A stretch of 64,000 nucleotides of DNA. It comes from Candidatus Gastranaerophilales bacterium. GTDB taxonomy: Bacteria > Cyanobacteriota > Vampirovibrionia > Gastranaerophilales > Gastranaerophilaceae. The stretch's first letter is position 1. Each line of letters opens with the position of its first letter. Shown in pieces: positions 55,045 to 63,872 of the stretch. A program made the translations under genes and the position numbers. Where the stretch lies: NCBI GenBank assembly GCA_944325145.1, contig CALYDL010000008.1, positions 1 to 64,000 on the forward strand. The letters are read 5' to 3'. Under the pieces are notes generated by a model. The model was not told the origin of the DNA and did no database searches. It saw only the letters and a program-made list of their open reading frames with translations.

Positions 55045-55842
55045 ATGAACCTAGATTTAAAAAAAGCAAAAGTTGTATATAAAAACGATTTGGGCGAAGC
55101 AAAAAAGTTTGCCGAAAAAATTGCCCAAAAACTTTCTTGTGAGCTTTTTTCAATTGATAATCTGCCAAATAGTGCCTCTTTAATTATTGTTGTAGGGGGC
55201 GATGGCACTTTGTTAAAATGCGCTCGCCATGCAAGCAGGTTTGATATTCCTGTTTTTGGTTTTAATATGGGGCGTTTGGGGTTTTTAGCACAAGCAAACC
55301 TTAATGAAATGGATGATGTTTTAGAACAATTAGAAAAAGGCAATTTCAGAATTGAAGAAAGAATTATGCTTCAAGAACAAAACGGTTCAATTGCCTTAAA
55401 TGATATTGTTGTAAAAAACCTTGATTGTTCAAGAACATCTAATTTGGCGCTTTTAATAAACGATAAGCTTGTTTGTTCATATTTGGCAGATGGCGTTATT
55501 GTTTCAACCCCAACGGGTTCAACTGCTTATAATTTATCTGCAGGGGGCGCTGTTATAAGCCCTGATATAGAATGTTTTACAATTGTTCCAATCTGTGCTC
55601 ACACCTTATCTTCAAGGCCAATTGTAGTGCCTTCAAATTCAAAAATTGAAATCAAATTTAAAGCTAAAAATGCAGATTTTCAAACCATTTCAGATGGGCA
55701 ATTAACAAGCATTAAAAAAGAAAGTATTGTCATTAAAAAATGCGACAAAAAGGCAAAATTGCTTCTTTTAAATAAAGAAAATAAAGATTTTTACGATGTC
55801 TTAAGAGATAAATTGCACTGGGGGGTTGCACCTTTTGCATGA
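55045..55842 (+). CDS. nadK: NAD kinase
   Basis: Makes NADP from NAD. GGDGTLLKCAR at about 52-62, the TPTGSTAYNLSAGG motif at about 155-168 and the late catalytic region are visible. 265 aa. It overlaps recN by 4 nt. Confidence 0.94.
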   Translation: MNLDLKKAKVVYKNDLGEAKKFAEKIAQKLSCELFSIDNLPNSASLIIVVGGDGTLLKCARHASRFDIPVFGFNMGRLGFLAQANLNEMDDVLEQLEKGNFRIEERIMLQEQNGSIALNDIVVKNLDCSRTSNLALLINDKLVCSYLADGVIVSTPTGSTAYNLSAGGAVISPDIECFTIVPICAHTLSSRPIVVPSNSKIEIKFKAKNADFQTISDGQLTSIKKESIVIKKCDKKAKLLLLNKENKDFYDVLRDKLHWGVAPFA

Positions 55843-57443
55843 TAAAAACACTTTATATTAAAAATTTTATTTTAATTGATGAAATCCTTCTTGATTTTGC
55901 GGAAGGGTTTAATGTTTTATTGGGTGAAACAGGCGCCGGCAAAAGTATCATAATAAAAGCAATAGATACGGTTTTAGGGGCAAAAACTTCAAAAGAAGTT
56001 GTAAAAGATATAAATAAACACGCTTTAATTGAAATAACTTTTGAAAATAATGGAGTTGAAAAAGTTATTTCAAGAGAAATTTCCCAAACAGGCACAAAAT
56101 GCAGAATAGATGGTGCATTGGTTAATTTGGAATCTATTAAAGAAGAAAGAGAAAAATTAATTGATATTCATAGCCAATTTCAAACATATAGCTACATTCA
56201 GCCAAAATTTCATATTGAACTTTTAGATTCTTATATTAGGGCAAAAGAGGCTTCTTATAATTCAACCTTAATAGAATTTGAAGAAAAATTTAAAAGGTTT
56301 TCATATTTAAAAAACTTGCTTGAAAAAATCAAAAACGAAGCAAATGAAAATAAAGACAGAATTGAATTTTTAAAATTTCAAATTAATGAAATTGAAGAAG
56401 CAGACATAAAAGAAAATGAAGAAGAAGAATTAAATAATGAACTTGAAATTTTATCAAATATTCAAGAACTAAAAGAATTATCCTATGGTTCATATTGGGC
56501 GCTTGGGGGCGAAGATAATTCAATATTAGAGGCATTAGGGAAAATTGGCTATAATCTTTCAAAAATAAAAGATTATGACAATAATATGAAAGAATTGGAT
56601 GAAAACTTTTATAATGCACTTGAAACATTAAGAGATATATCAAATGATTTAAGAAATTATTCAGATAGCCTTGAAGACGACCCAAAAAGGCTTGATGAAA
56701 TTAATGAAAGATTAGAATTAATTGAGAAATTAAAAAGAAAATACGGAAATATTTTTGAACAGTATGAAAAATTATCTTCAGAATTAAAAAAATTGGAAGA
56801 AGAAAATATAACATCAGATGAAATTGAAAAAGAATTAAATGAGCTTTCAATTTTTCTAAATAATAATGCAGATAAAATAAACGAATTAAGAAAAAATTAT
56901 GCAATTGAATTATCAAGCCTTATAACAAGCGAACTTAAAAAACTTGAACTTGAAGCGGCAAATTTTGAAATAAGGGTTGATGAAACAAGCTTAAATTCAA
57001 AGGGCAAAAATAGTGTTGAATTTTTTATAACAACAAACAACGCAAAAAGCTTGGCGCCGTTAATAAAAGTGGCTTCAGGCGGTGAAATTTCAAGAATTAT
57101 GCTTGCTCTAAAAACTGTTTTTGCCCATTTGGATAAAATTTCAACCGTTATTTTTGATGAAATAGACACAGGCATTTCAGGCAAAACATCTGTTAGCGTG
57201 GCAGATGAAATTTATGAACTTTCAAAGTCAATTCAAGTTTTTGCAATAACCCACCAGCCAATAATAGCTTCAAAAGCAAGGGGTTGTTATTGGGTTTCAA
57301 AAGCCCAAATTGAAGGGGATACAAAAGTAACTGTCAAAAAACTTGATATTGAAGGTAAAATTCAAGCACTGGCCCAGATGTCATCCGGTGTTATAAACGA
57401 ACAATCGGTTTCTTTTGCAAAAGAATTAATTTCTAAAAATTAA
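55839..57443 (+). CDS. recN: DNA repair protein RecN
   Basis: SMC-like ATPase for double-strand break repair. Walker A is LGETGAGKSI (28-37), a long central coiled coil lies at about 150-370, the signature is ASGGEISRIMLALK, and Walker B is VIFDEIDTGISG. 534 aa. Confidence 0.94.
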   Translation: MIKTLYIKNFILIDEILLDFAEGFNVLLGETGAGKSIIIKAIDTVLGAKTSKEVVKDINKHALIEITFENNGVEKVISREISQTGTKCRIDGALVNLESIKEEREKLIDIHSQFQTYSYIQPKFHIELLDSYIRAKEASYNSTLIEFEEKFKRFSYLKNLLEKIKNEANENKDRIEFLKFQINEIEEADIKENEEEELNNELEILSNIQELKELSYGSYWALGGEDNSILEALGKIGYNLSKIKDYDNNMKELDENFYNALETLRDISNDLRNYSDSLEDDPKRLDEINERLELIEKLKRKYGNIFEQYEKLSSELKKLEEENITSDEIEKELNELSIFLNNNADKINELRKNYAIELSSLITSELKKLELEAANFEIRVDETSLNSKGKNSVEFFITTNNAKSLAPLIKVASGGEISRIMLALKTVFAHLDKISTVIFDEIDTGISGKTSVSVADEIYELSKSIQVFAITHQPIIASKARGCYWVSKAQIEGDTKVTVKKLDIEGKIQALAQMSSGVINEQSVSFAKELISKN

Positions 57444-57450
57444 GTTAAAA

Positions 57451-57480
57451 AAATACCTGCTAAAATTAGCAGGTATTTTA
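57451..57480. terminator. Bidirectional terminator, recN/rpsG
   Basis: AAATACCTGCTAA and TTAGCAGGTATTT form a perfect 13-bp stem with flanking A- and T-runs, between convergent genes. Confidence 0.9.
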
Positions 57481-57497
57481 TTTTATAAATTAAAAAA

Positions 57498-57968
57498 TTA
57501 ATATCTGTAATGTGCAAATGCTTTGTTTGCTTCAGCCATTTTGTGGGTGTCTTCACGTTTTTTGCATGATGAACCTTGGCCGTTTGAAGCATCAAGAATT
57601 TCTGCAGTTAATTTTTCAATCATTGATTTACCGCTTCTTTTTCTTGCAGATTCAATTAACCAGCATGAACCTAAAGCTTGGCCTCTTTCGGGTTTAACTT
57701 CAACAGGAACTTGGTATGTTGAACCGCCGATTCTTCTTGCTTTAACTTCAATTAAAGGTGTTGCATTTGTTAATGCTTTTTTGAATACATCAATCGGATT
57801 TTCTTTTGTTTTTTCTTGAATTCTATCCATCGAAGAATAGAAGATTTTTTGTGCGATTGATTTTTTGCCTCTTGTCATAAGGCGGTTGATAAATTTTGCA
57901 ATATCAACGCTGTTATATATAGGATCCGGAGCCGGAATTCTTTTTGCCGGTTTTGAACGTCTTGACAT
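57498..57968 (-). CDS. rpsG: Ribosomal protein uS7
   Basis: 30S assembly protein binding the 3' domain of 16S rRNA; SRRSKPAKR start, FINRLMTRGKKSIAQKIFY and the C-terminal HKMAEANKAFAHYRY. 156 aa. It lies downstream of rpsL on the same strand; fusA does not follow, because recN converges here. Confidence 0.96.
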   Translation of the reverse strand: MSRRSKPAKRIPAPDPIYNSVDIAKFINRLMTRGKKSIAQKIFYSSMDRIQEKTKENPIDVFKKALTNATPLIEVKARRIGGSTYQVPVEVKPERGQALGSCWLIESARKRSGKSMIEKLTAEILDASNGQGSSCKKREDTHKMAEANKAFAHYRY

Positions 57969-58042
57969 TTGTTTGTTTGCCTTTCTTATCTAATCGTTAT
58001 CGTTGTAATTTTTCAGCACGAATTTATTGCAACTCTGATTAA

Positions 58043-58429
58043 TTATTTTTTAGCGGCTGCTTTGCCTTTTTTAGCGCCGTATTTTGATCTTGATTGTGTT
58101 CTGTTTTGAACACCTGCAGTATCCAATGTACCTCTTATAATGTGGTATCTAACACCGGGAAGGTCTTTAACCCTGCCGCCTCTAATCATAACAACAGAGT
58201 GTTCTTGTAAGTTGTGGCCGATGCCAGGGATATAAGAAGTTACTTCAAATCCGTTTGTTAATCTAACCCTTGCAACTTTTCTTAAAGCTGAGTTAGGTTT
58301 TTTAGGGGTTGTTGTGTAAACTCTTGTGCAAACACCTCTTCTTTGAGGGCAGTTTGTAAGAGCCGGAGATTTAGTTTTATCTAAAATTCTCTTTCTTTCA
58401 TTTTTAACTAATTGGTTTATAGTTGGCAT
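58043..58429 (-). CDS. rpsL: Ribosomal protein uS12
   Basis: Decoding-site protein with [13 protein letters not shown], the [10 protein letters not shown] segment where streptomycin-resistance changes occur (Lys present, so wild type there), and [16 protein letters not shown]. 128 aa. Confidence 0.96.
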   Translation of the reverse strand: MPTINQLVKNERKRILDKTKSPALTNCPQRRGVCTRVYTTTPKKPNSALRKVARVRLTNGFEVTSYIPGIGHNLQEHSVVMIRGGRVKDLPGVRYHIIRGTLDTAGVQNRTQSRSKYGAKKGKAAAKK

Positions 58430-58446
58430 TATTTTTTCCTTTATTA

Positions 58447-58474
58447 TTAGTAAATAGCATTATTTATTTGACAA
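58447..58474 (-). promoter_or_regulatory. Promoter of rpsL-rpsG
   Basis: On the minus strand TTGTCA (58469-58474) and TACTAA (58447-58452) are spaced by 16 bp, with AAAGGA before the rpsL ATG. Confidence 0.6.
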
Positions 58475-58549
58475 CAAACAAACTTTAAAGTCAAACATGC
58501 TTTAATTTTGGCTTAGTTTCTCTCTTAATAAAATTTAATAAAGCAAATT

Positions 58550-59197
58550 TTATTTATTTTCATTTTTATTCACGCCAATCATAGGGTCGATTGTTTTTTC
58601 AAAAATGGTTGAAACCACTTTATCAACAGGTTTTGACAATTTTGATAAAACAAAAATGGAAGCAAGTGCGCCCATGATTTTTGCGGGCATTCCTGCTTTT
58701 GTCATAATATTTTTTGTATATTTGTTATTTTTAAGCCCTTTTATGGCGCTTGAAACTGTTCCTGTTATTTCTTTTGGTGCTTTTGGCAATTTTGCAAAAA
58801 CTTTTTGAGCAACTTTGTTTGTTCCCCTGATTATTGCAATTGGTGCCGCCACACTTACAATTCCTTGGTAAGCTGCTTGTCTTAAGCCCATTTTTACGCT
58901 TGGTTTTTCGCCTGTTCCATCTAAGCCTTTTTTATATTTATCATAAACATCTGCCGCCATATAAATTGTGGATGGTATATAGGCATAATTTGGAAGGCTT
59001 CTTACAATTGGGTTTTTGGATGTTTGTAAAACAGGCCTGAAGGCTTCGCCTATTTCATCCATAAAGCCAAGTTTTCTTATTGGTGTTTCATTGTAGATAT
59101 CTTTTTTATCTTTTGCTTTTTTTTCAGGCTTTTTTTCCTCAACATTTTGAGGTTGTTGGTTGTTATAAACTTTTGGATTTTGTAATTTTAATTCCAT
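58550..59197 (-). CDS. Hypothetical protein (215 aa)
   Basis: I do not recognise it. A charged N-terminal 60 residues rich in Lys and Pro is followed by hydrophobic helices (for example IVSAAPIAIIRG and AKIMGALASIFVLSKL). It may be membrane-associated. It is a separate unit from rpsL downstream. Confidence 0.65.
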   Translation of the reverse strand: MELKLQNPKVYNNQQPQNVEEKKPEKKAKDKKDIYNETPIRKLGFMDEIGEAFRPVLQTSKNPIVRSLPNYAYIPSTIYMAADVYDKYKKGLDGTGEKPSVKMGLRQAAYQGIVSVAAPIAIIRGTNKVAQKVFAKLPKAPKEITGTVSSAIKGLKNNKYTKNIMTKAGMPAKIMGALASIFVLSKLSKPVDKVVSTIFEKTIDPMIGVNKNENK

Positions 59198-59421
59198 AAA
59201 ATGCCTGAAAAATATACCTTCACACTATAATAAAGGTTTAAAAAAATAAAAAATTGTTAATTTGCTATATAAAATTTTACATGCTCTTTACAAATTCTAA
59301 AGTAGTCAAAGTCATGGTATTTGTGATAACAAAAACCATTAGTCAAGGGGTAAAACTATTTTTTACAAAAGGATATAAATTGTTTACAGAAAAGAAATTT
59401 TAAAAGATACTTTATTTTGAA

Positions 59422-59646
59422 ATGGGTAAGGCTAAAAAACGTATATTACATAAGACTAATTCAAACCTTTATATGACAAGAGAATCTGCCGTATCAAAGG
59501 TATCTGATATCATAAAAAGGTCTATTATAAAAGAACAAAACACCGTATCAAGTTTAATTACTTTGTTCGGTTTATCGGCAGAGGAGTTATCTGAAGCAGG
59601 CGTTCCTTATGAGAACCTTGTTGCATTATCAAGCATTATGCAATAA
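59422..59646 (+). CDS. Hypothetical protein (74 aa)
   Basis: A basic N-terminus (MGKAKKRILHKTN) followed by an amphipathic helical part; no family recognised. No Shine-Dalgarno is seen, and a strong terminator follows directly, so it is an independent short gene. Confidence 0.6.
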   Translation: MGKAKKRILHKTNSNLYMTRESAVSKVSDIIKRSIIKEQNTVSSLITLFGLSAEELSEAGVPYENLVALSSIMQ

Positions 59647-59647
59647 T

Positions 59648-59675
59648 AAAAGCCTCTATTATAGAGGCTTTTATT
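59648..59675. terminator. Bidirectional terminator
   Basis: AAAAGCCTCTA and TAGAGGCTTTT pair perfectly around 3 nt, between convergent genes. Confidence 0.88.
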
Positions 59676-59698
59676 TAAAACTGTTTGATTGATAAATT

Positions 59699-61006
59699 TT
59701 AACCTACTGCAAAGTAGTTAACACCTTCGGTTGTTTCTTCTTCCGCAGTTGTATTTGTTGTGGTTGAACTTGTATTTGGTGTTGAAAAAACAGATTCAAG
59801 CTTTTCATCTGAAATATTATAAATGCTTGTGTCACCGCTTGCTGCTTTATTTGCCATTTCTGTCCAATAATTTGCATTTGTTGCGCTTGTATTTGTTTGA
59901 GTTGTGGCTGTTTGAGTTGTGGTTGTTTGAGGGACAGTTGTTGCTTGTGTTGTATTGGCTGATGTTGTATATGGGTTTACAGTGCCTGTTGCTGCAAGTG
60001 CCCCTGTATTTATTAATTCTGCCATTTTTTCCGTGTCTTCATCTGCTGTGCCATTTGTAATTTCTGCTTGAACTTGGGCTGTAACAAGTTGGTTTAATTC
60101 ATTCATTGCATTACTATCTTGTGCAACTTGAGCTGCTGCTTCTTCAAATTGTTCATCTTGAAGAATTTCAACTTCAGATTTTCCTACAATTTTGCTTGCA
60201 ATTCCGTTTGCAACGGTTGAACCCAACATGCCGCCTATAAATGTGCCTATTGCACCGCCTATAACCGTTCCAACCCCAGGGAAGATTGAACCAATTGCAG
60301 CTCCAAGTGCTGTTGCTGCTGCTGTGCCGCCAACCCAACCTGCGCCTGTTGCAACTGTTTTTAAACCTGTTTTTCCTAATTGTTTCATACCGGAATCAAA
60401 GCCGCCTTGAGCAAATGCAGGAATAACTTCCGTTACAAGCCCTATAACGCCTTCAATTGCCATCATGCCGACAGCACCTGTGCCTTTTGCAAGTTTGCCC
60501 ACTTTAGTGTTTGAAAGCCAAGATAATCCTTCTTTAACTTTGCTTGCCCCGGGGATTTTGCTTACAACGCTTGAAATTGCGCTGCCAACTTTGCTTAATC
60601 CTGATTTGATTGTTCCAAAGAAGCCTTTTGAAGCAGTTTCTGCTCCTTCTTGTGCTGCTTTCTTTGCAATTTTTTCAGCTGCTTTATCATCTGCTTTTTT
60701 AATAATATTTTCAACTGTTGTTGAAAATTGTTCGCCAACATTTAAACTTCTTAAAGATGTGCCGACTTTTTGGCCCATCTCAACCGTTCCAACATTTTTA
60801 ACTTTTTCAAAAACATCTTTTATATTTTTTGCATCCAAATTATTTTTTAAAGATGAATTAACCTCTAACCCGCCAAAAACAAGCGTTATGGGGTTAAATA
60901 TAGAATCTTTTGCATCGGATAAAATGCTTCTTTCTTTTGTAGAAACTTCCATTCCGCTTACATATTTAAGTGCATCTGATACATTTGAAACGTTGTTAAT
61001 GCTCAT
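59699..61006 (-). CDS. Glycine-zipper-rich protein with Thr/Gln tail (435 aa)
   Basis: Not recognised. Residues 1-110 are soluble-looking. The middle is alanine- and glycine-rich, with a glycine-zipper stretch (GAAIGSIFPGVGTVIGGAIGTFIGGMLGS, about 235-263) able to insert in membranes or pack helices. From about 330 the protein is rich in Thr, Gln and Asn (TTVPQTTTTQTATTQTN). No signal peptide is seen. It could be a secreted effector, a bacteriocin-like protein or an envelope component; none of these is proven. Confidence 0.6.
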   Translation of the reverse strand: MSINNVSNVSDALKYVSGMEVSTKERSILSDAKDSIFNPITLVFGGLEVNSSLKNNLDAKNIKDVFEKVKNVGTVEMGQKVGTSLRSLNVGEQFSTTVENIIKKADDKAAEKIAKKAAQEGAETASKGFFGTIKSGLSKVGSAISSVVSKIPGASKVKEGLSWLSNTKVGKLAKGTGAVGMMAIEGVIGLVTEVIPAFAQGGFDSGMKQLGKTGLKTVATGAGWVGGTAAATALGAAIGSIFPGVGTVIGGAIGTFIGGMLGSTVANGIASKIVGKSEVEILQDEQFEEAAAQVAQDSNAMNELNQLVTAQVQAEITNGTADEDTEKMAELINTGALAATGTVNPYTTSANTTQATTVPQTTTTQTATTQTNTSATNANYWTEMANKAASGDTSIYNISDEKLESVFSTPNTSSTTTNTTAEEETTEGVNYFAVG

Positions 61007-61111
61007 AAATAAACTCCGAAAATAAACTTTCCCTATATAAAAATAAAGTTATTTTTGCCTTTTAAATTGATACCAATTTATAAAATATTAACTTTTGTAA
61101 ATTGGTTTATA

Positions 61112-61120
61112 TGCTAAAAT
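61112..61120 (+). promoter_or_regulatory. Extended -10, leaderless layout
   Basis: TG-c-TAAAAT ends 6 nt before the ATG at 61127. The inverted repeat ACCAATTTA/TAAATTGGT at about 61071-61106 overlaps the promoter and could be an operator. Confidence 0.6.
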
Positions 61121-61126
61121 AACAAA

Positions 61127-61486
61127 ATGAAAGAATATAATTTAAAACAATATGCCCACATTGGAGATGCCGTTTGGGAGCTTTTTGTTCGTGAATTTGT
61201 TGTTCAAAAATTCAGCGTTCAAAAAACAATTCACAATGAAACGGTTAAATATGTAAATGCGGATTTTCAAAGTTCATTAATTGAACTTTTAGAACCTTAT
61301 TTAACAGAAGATGAAAAAGAACTGTTAAAAAGGGGCAGAAATTTATCTTTAACGATTTCAAAAAAACACAATCCTAAAATTCATAGGCTTGCAACTGCTT
61401 TTGAAGTTTTAATCGGCTATTTTTACCTAAATAATAAGCCCCGCTTAAATCAAATATTTGAAATAATTAATGAAAAAGCATTATAA
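61127..61486 (+). CDS. mrnC: Mini-ribonuclease III
   Basis: A 119-aa RNase III catalytic domain without a dsRNA-binding domain, with the motif QYAHIGDAVWELFVREFVV and the later TAFEVLIGYFYL acidic segment. It matures 23S rRNA in other bacteria. No Shine-Dalgarno. Confidence 0.9.
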   Translation: MKEYNLKQYAHIGDAVWELFVREFVVQKFSVQKTIHNETVKYVNADFQSSLIELLEPYLTEDEKELLKRGRNLSLTISKKHNPKIHRLATAFEVLIGYFYLNNKPRLNQIFEIINEKAL

Positions 61487-61487
61487 T
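61482..61487 (+). promoter_or_regulatory. -10 box, leaderless layout
   Basis: TATAAT ends 7 nt before the ATG at 61495 and overlaps the end of the mini-RNase III gene. Confidence 0.55.
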
Positions 61488-61494
61488 TAAATTT

Positions 61495-62232
61495 ATGGAT
61501 ACAAAAAAAGAATTTTTATCTACAATAAACCATGAAATAAGAACCCCTCTGACAAGCATTAAAGGGTTTGCAGAAACTATTTTATCTTCTTACGATAAAT
61601 TAAGTGATGAACAAAAAAAGAAATTTATAAACATAATTAAAGAACAATCAATTAGGCTTATAAACCTTGTTGAAAATGCATTAAATGCTGCAGACAGCGA
61701 TGTTGAATATAATAATTTGGTGTTTAAAAAAACAAATATAAATGAAATTTTATTAAAATCAATTGATGTTGTTAAAGTTAATTATAAAAATTTTATTTTT
61801 GAAAAAAACCTTTCAAACGGGCTTTTTTCAAGCCTAGATAAAGACGCCTCAGAGCAAATTTTTATAAACATTTTAGATAATGCTTGTAAATATTCAAATA
61901 ATTCAAATAAAGTTGAAATAACAACATATTTTAAAGATAACAAAAACTTTATTTCAATTAAAAATTTTGGTGAAATTATTGAAGAAAGTGAAAAAGAAAA
62001 AATATTTGATAAATTTTATAGAACCCAAACCTACCTTACATCAAAGGTTCAAGGCTCAGGTTTAGGGCTTTTTATTGTTAAAACTTTAATTTCAAAAATG
62101 AATGGCGAAATTAGTGTTAATTGCAGTGAAAAAGAAAAAAGCGTTGAATTTTTAATTGGTTTTCCTGTTTTTATTTTGGAAGATTTTACAAAATTAAGCC
62201 ATAAAAATTTAAAAAGGAGCAAAAATGTATAG
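61495..62232 (+). CDS. Soluble histidine kinase without a sensor domain
   Basis: A 245-aa kinase that starts almost directly at the H-box (INHEIRTPL, His13). DNACKYSN is the N-box, and GSGLGLFIVK and KIFDKFYR are the G/F-boxes. There is no membrane segment or input domain, so a partner must supply the signal. It overlaps the receiver-protein gene by 8 nt, which makes them a pair. Confidence 0.88.
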   Translation: MDTKKEFLSTINHEIRTPLTSIKGFAETILSSYDKLSDEQKKKFINIIKEQSIRLINLVENALNAADSDVEYNNLVFKKTNINEILLKSIDVVKVNYKNFIFEKNLSNGLFSSLDKDASEQIFINILDNACKYSNNSNKVEITTYFKDNKNFISIKNFGEIIEESEKEKIFDKFYRTQTYLTSKVQGSGLGLFIVKTLISKMNGEISVNCSEKEKSVEFLIGFPVFILEDFTKLSHKNLKRSKNV

Positions 62233-63532
62233 TCCTTCCGTTTTGATTATAAGCAAAAGGAAAGAACTTGCCGTTCGATACAAAAAAATTCTTAAATTAT
62301 TGATGGCAGATGTTACTTTAGTAAATAATTTATCTGATGCAATTGGCGAAATTAGAAATAATGAATTTGAATTTATAATAATTTCAGATACCATTGAAGA
62401 AAATATAAAAGAATTTATTAAAAAAGTTCGAATTTTAACTTATAATTTTAGGCCCTCTATTATTGCAGTTTCAAAATCAGACGAATTATCCGATAAGCTT
62501 GAACTTTTAGATTCAGGCGCAGATGATTTTTTATCTGAATCTATGCCAAACCGTGAATTTCAAGCAAGAATAAATGCGCATATAAGAAGGCATATTGAAA
62601 GTTTAATTAACCCAATAACGGGCTTTTTGAACGAGAAATTAACGAGAAAACATTTAAGCAAAGTCATAAAACAAAATAAAAAGTTTTCCGTAATTTTGGC
62701 TTCAATAGATGGAATTAACACGTATAGGGAAATTTATGGCGAAATTGCATCTGAAAAAGTTTTGCAAACAATTGGCGCCATAATTTCATCTGCCCTTACA
62801 AAAGAAGATACGGTGGGGCATTGGAGCCAAAGTGAATTTTTAATTGTTACAAACAATATAAAGGCTGAAAAATTGGCGGAATTTTTTGCTTTTGCCTTTG
62901 ATAATATTTTAAACAGGTTTTATACGGAATTTGATTTTTCAAACAGATTTACAATAAATTCATCAAATTCAAAAGAAGAAGAAAAAGTTTCATTAATGAA
63001 GGTTTTAGAAGCGGTTATTGAATTTAACCCAATATTACACAAAAGTTCTTATGAAATAACTCAGAACCTTTTTAATTTAATTAAGCCTTTGAAAAATGCG
63101 GAAAAATCAACCTATATAATAGACAGGCCAAAGTTAAGGGGTTCTGTTGATGAAATTCAAAAAAATAAAATTTTAATTATGGAAAAAGACGAAGCCTTAT
63201 GTCTTTTAATTGAAACGAATTGCATTATAAACGGTTATTCAACCAAAATTTGCGAAAGCTACGAAAGTTTTTCAGCTTGTTTGAAAAAATATCTGCCCGA
63301 TTTAATTATTTTGGATTGGGGAAGAGAAGATGACAAAGAGGGGCTTTTGGCGCTTGAAGCAGCAAAAAAATTCTATCAAAAAAGAAAAGAAAAAATGCCC
63401 ACTGTAATTTTTTCAACAAACATTTTAGATAAAAAAACAATTTTATCTAAAGGAGCAGATTTTTATCTTCCGAAACCATACAGTATAAAAACTTTAATTG
63501 ATACAATAAATAAATTTTTAAACCGTTTTTAA
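62225..63532 (+). CDS. REC, degenerate GGDEF, REC protein
   Basis: Partner of the histidine kinase, 435 aa. The first receiver-like domain (1-120) has IISDT where the phospho-Asp is expected. A GGDEF-fold domain follows (about 135-285), whose signature reads WSQSEF instead of GGDEF, so it should not make cyclic di-GMP. A second receiver (about 315-435) has LIILDW as phospho-acceptor site and the conserved Lys in LPKPYS. AAAAGGAG precedes the ATG. The output is unknown; it has no DNA-binding domain. Confidence 0.82.
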   Translation: MYSPSVLIISKRKELAVRYKKILKLLMADVTLVNNLSDAIGEIRNNEFEFIIISDTIEENIKEFIKKVRILTYNFRPSIIAVSKSDELSDKLELLDSGADDFLSESMPNREFQARINAHIRRHIESLINPITGFLNEKLTRKHLSKVIKQNKKFSVILASIDGINTYREIYGEIASEKVLQTIGAIISSALTKEDTVGHWSQSEFLIVTNNIKAEKLAEFFAFAFDNILNRFYTEFDFSNRFTINSSNSKEEEKVSLMKVLEAVIEFNPILHKSSYEITQNLFNLIKPLKNAEKSTYIIDRPKLRGSVDEIQKNKILIMEKDEALCLLIETNCIINGYSTKICESYESFSACLKKYLPDLIILDWGREDDKEGLLALEAAKKFYQKRKEKMPTVIFSTNILDKKTILSKGADFYLPKPYSIKTLIDTINKFLNRF

Positions 63533-63537
63533 AACGA

Positions 63538-63573
63538 AAAAAAGCTTCAAAAATTAATTGAAGCTTTTTTAAA
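63538..63573. terminator. Bidirectional terminator
   Basis: AAAAAGCTTCAA and TTGAAGCTTTTT pair around a short A/T loop, between convergent genes. Confidence 0.85.
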
Positions 63574-63591
63574 TTAATTTATGCTTTTTTA

Positions 63592-63786
63592 TTAAACAGC
63601 TTTTGTAAAGTTGCCTTTTCTAATGCAAGATGTGCAAACTTTTGCTCTTTTAACCGTGCCGTTTGCAAGAACAATTTTCACAGGTTGAAGATTTGGCATT
63701 TGTCTGTACACATTGTGTTTATGTGAAAAAGAAAGCTTTGATGCTTTTTTCGCTGTTTTACCGCATATATCGCAAACTACTGACAT
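63592..63786 (-). CDS. rpmB: Ribosomal protein bL28
   Basis: Small 50S protein (64 aa): CDICGKTAKKASKLSFSHKHN start, with a zinc-type CxxC pair early and CTSC late, followed by RKGNFTKAV. Confidence 0.93.
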   Translation of the reverse strand: MSVVCDICGKTAKKASKLSFSHKHNVYRQMPNLQPVKIVLANGTVKRAKVCTSCIRKGNFTKAV

Positions 63787-63872
63787 TTTATGATAGTCCT
63801 TTCAAACAAAATTTGTGCGTTATTCTTAAAGTAGAACAAACATGAAATGTTGTCAAACCTTATTGTTAAGTT

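Noticed and set aside
59731-61025. Several long plus-strand frames opposite the 435-aa gene
   Set aside because: They mirror a low-complexity, alanine- and threonine-rich minus-strand gene, have no ribosome binding sites and show no domain.
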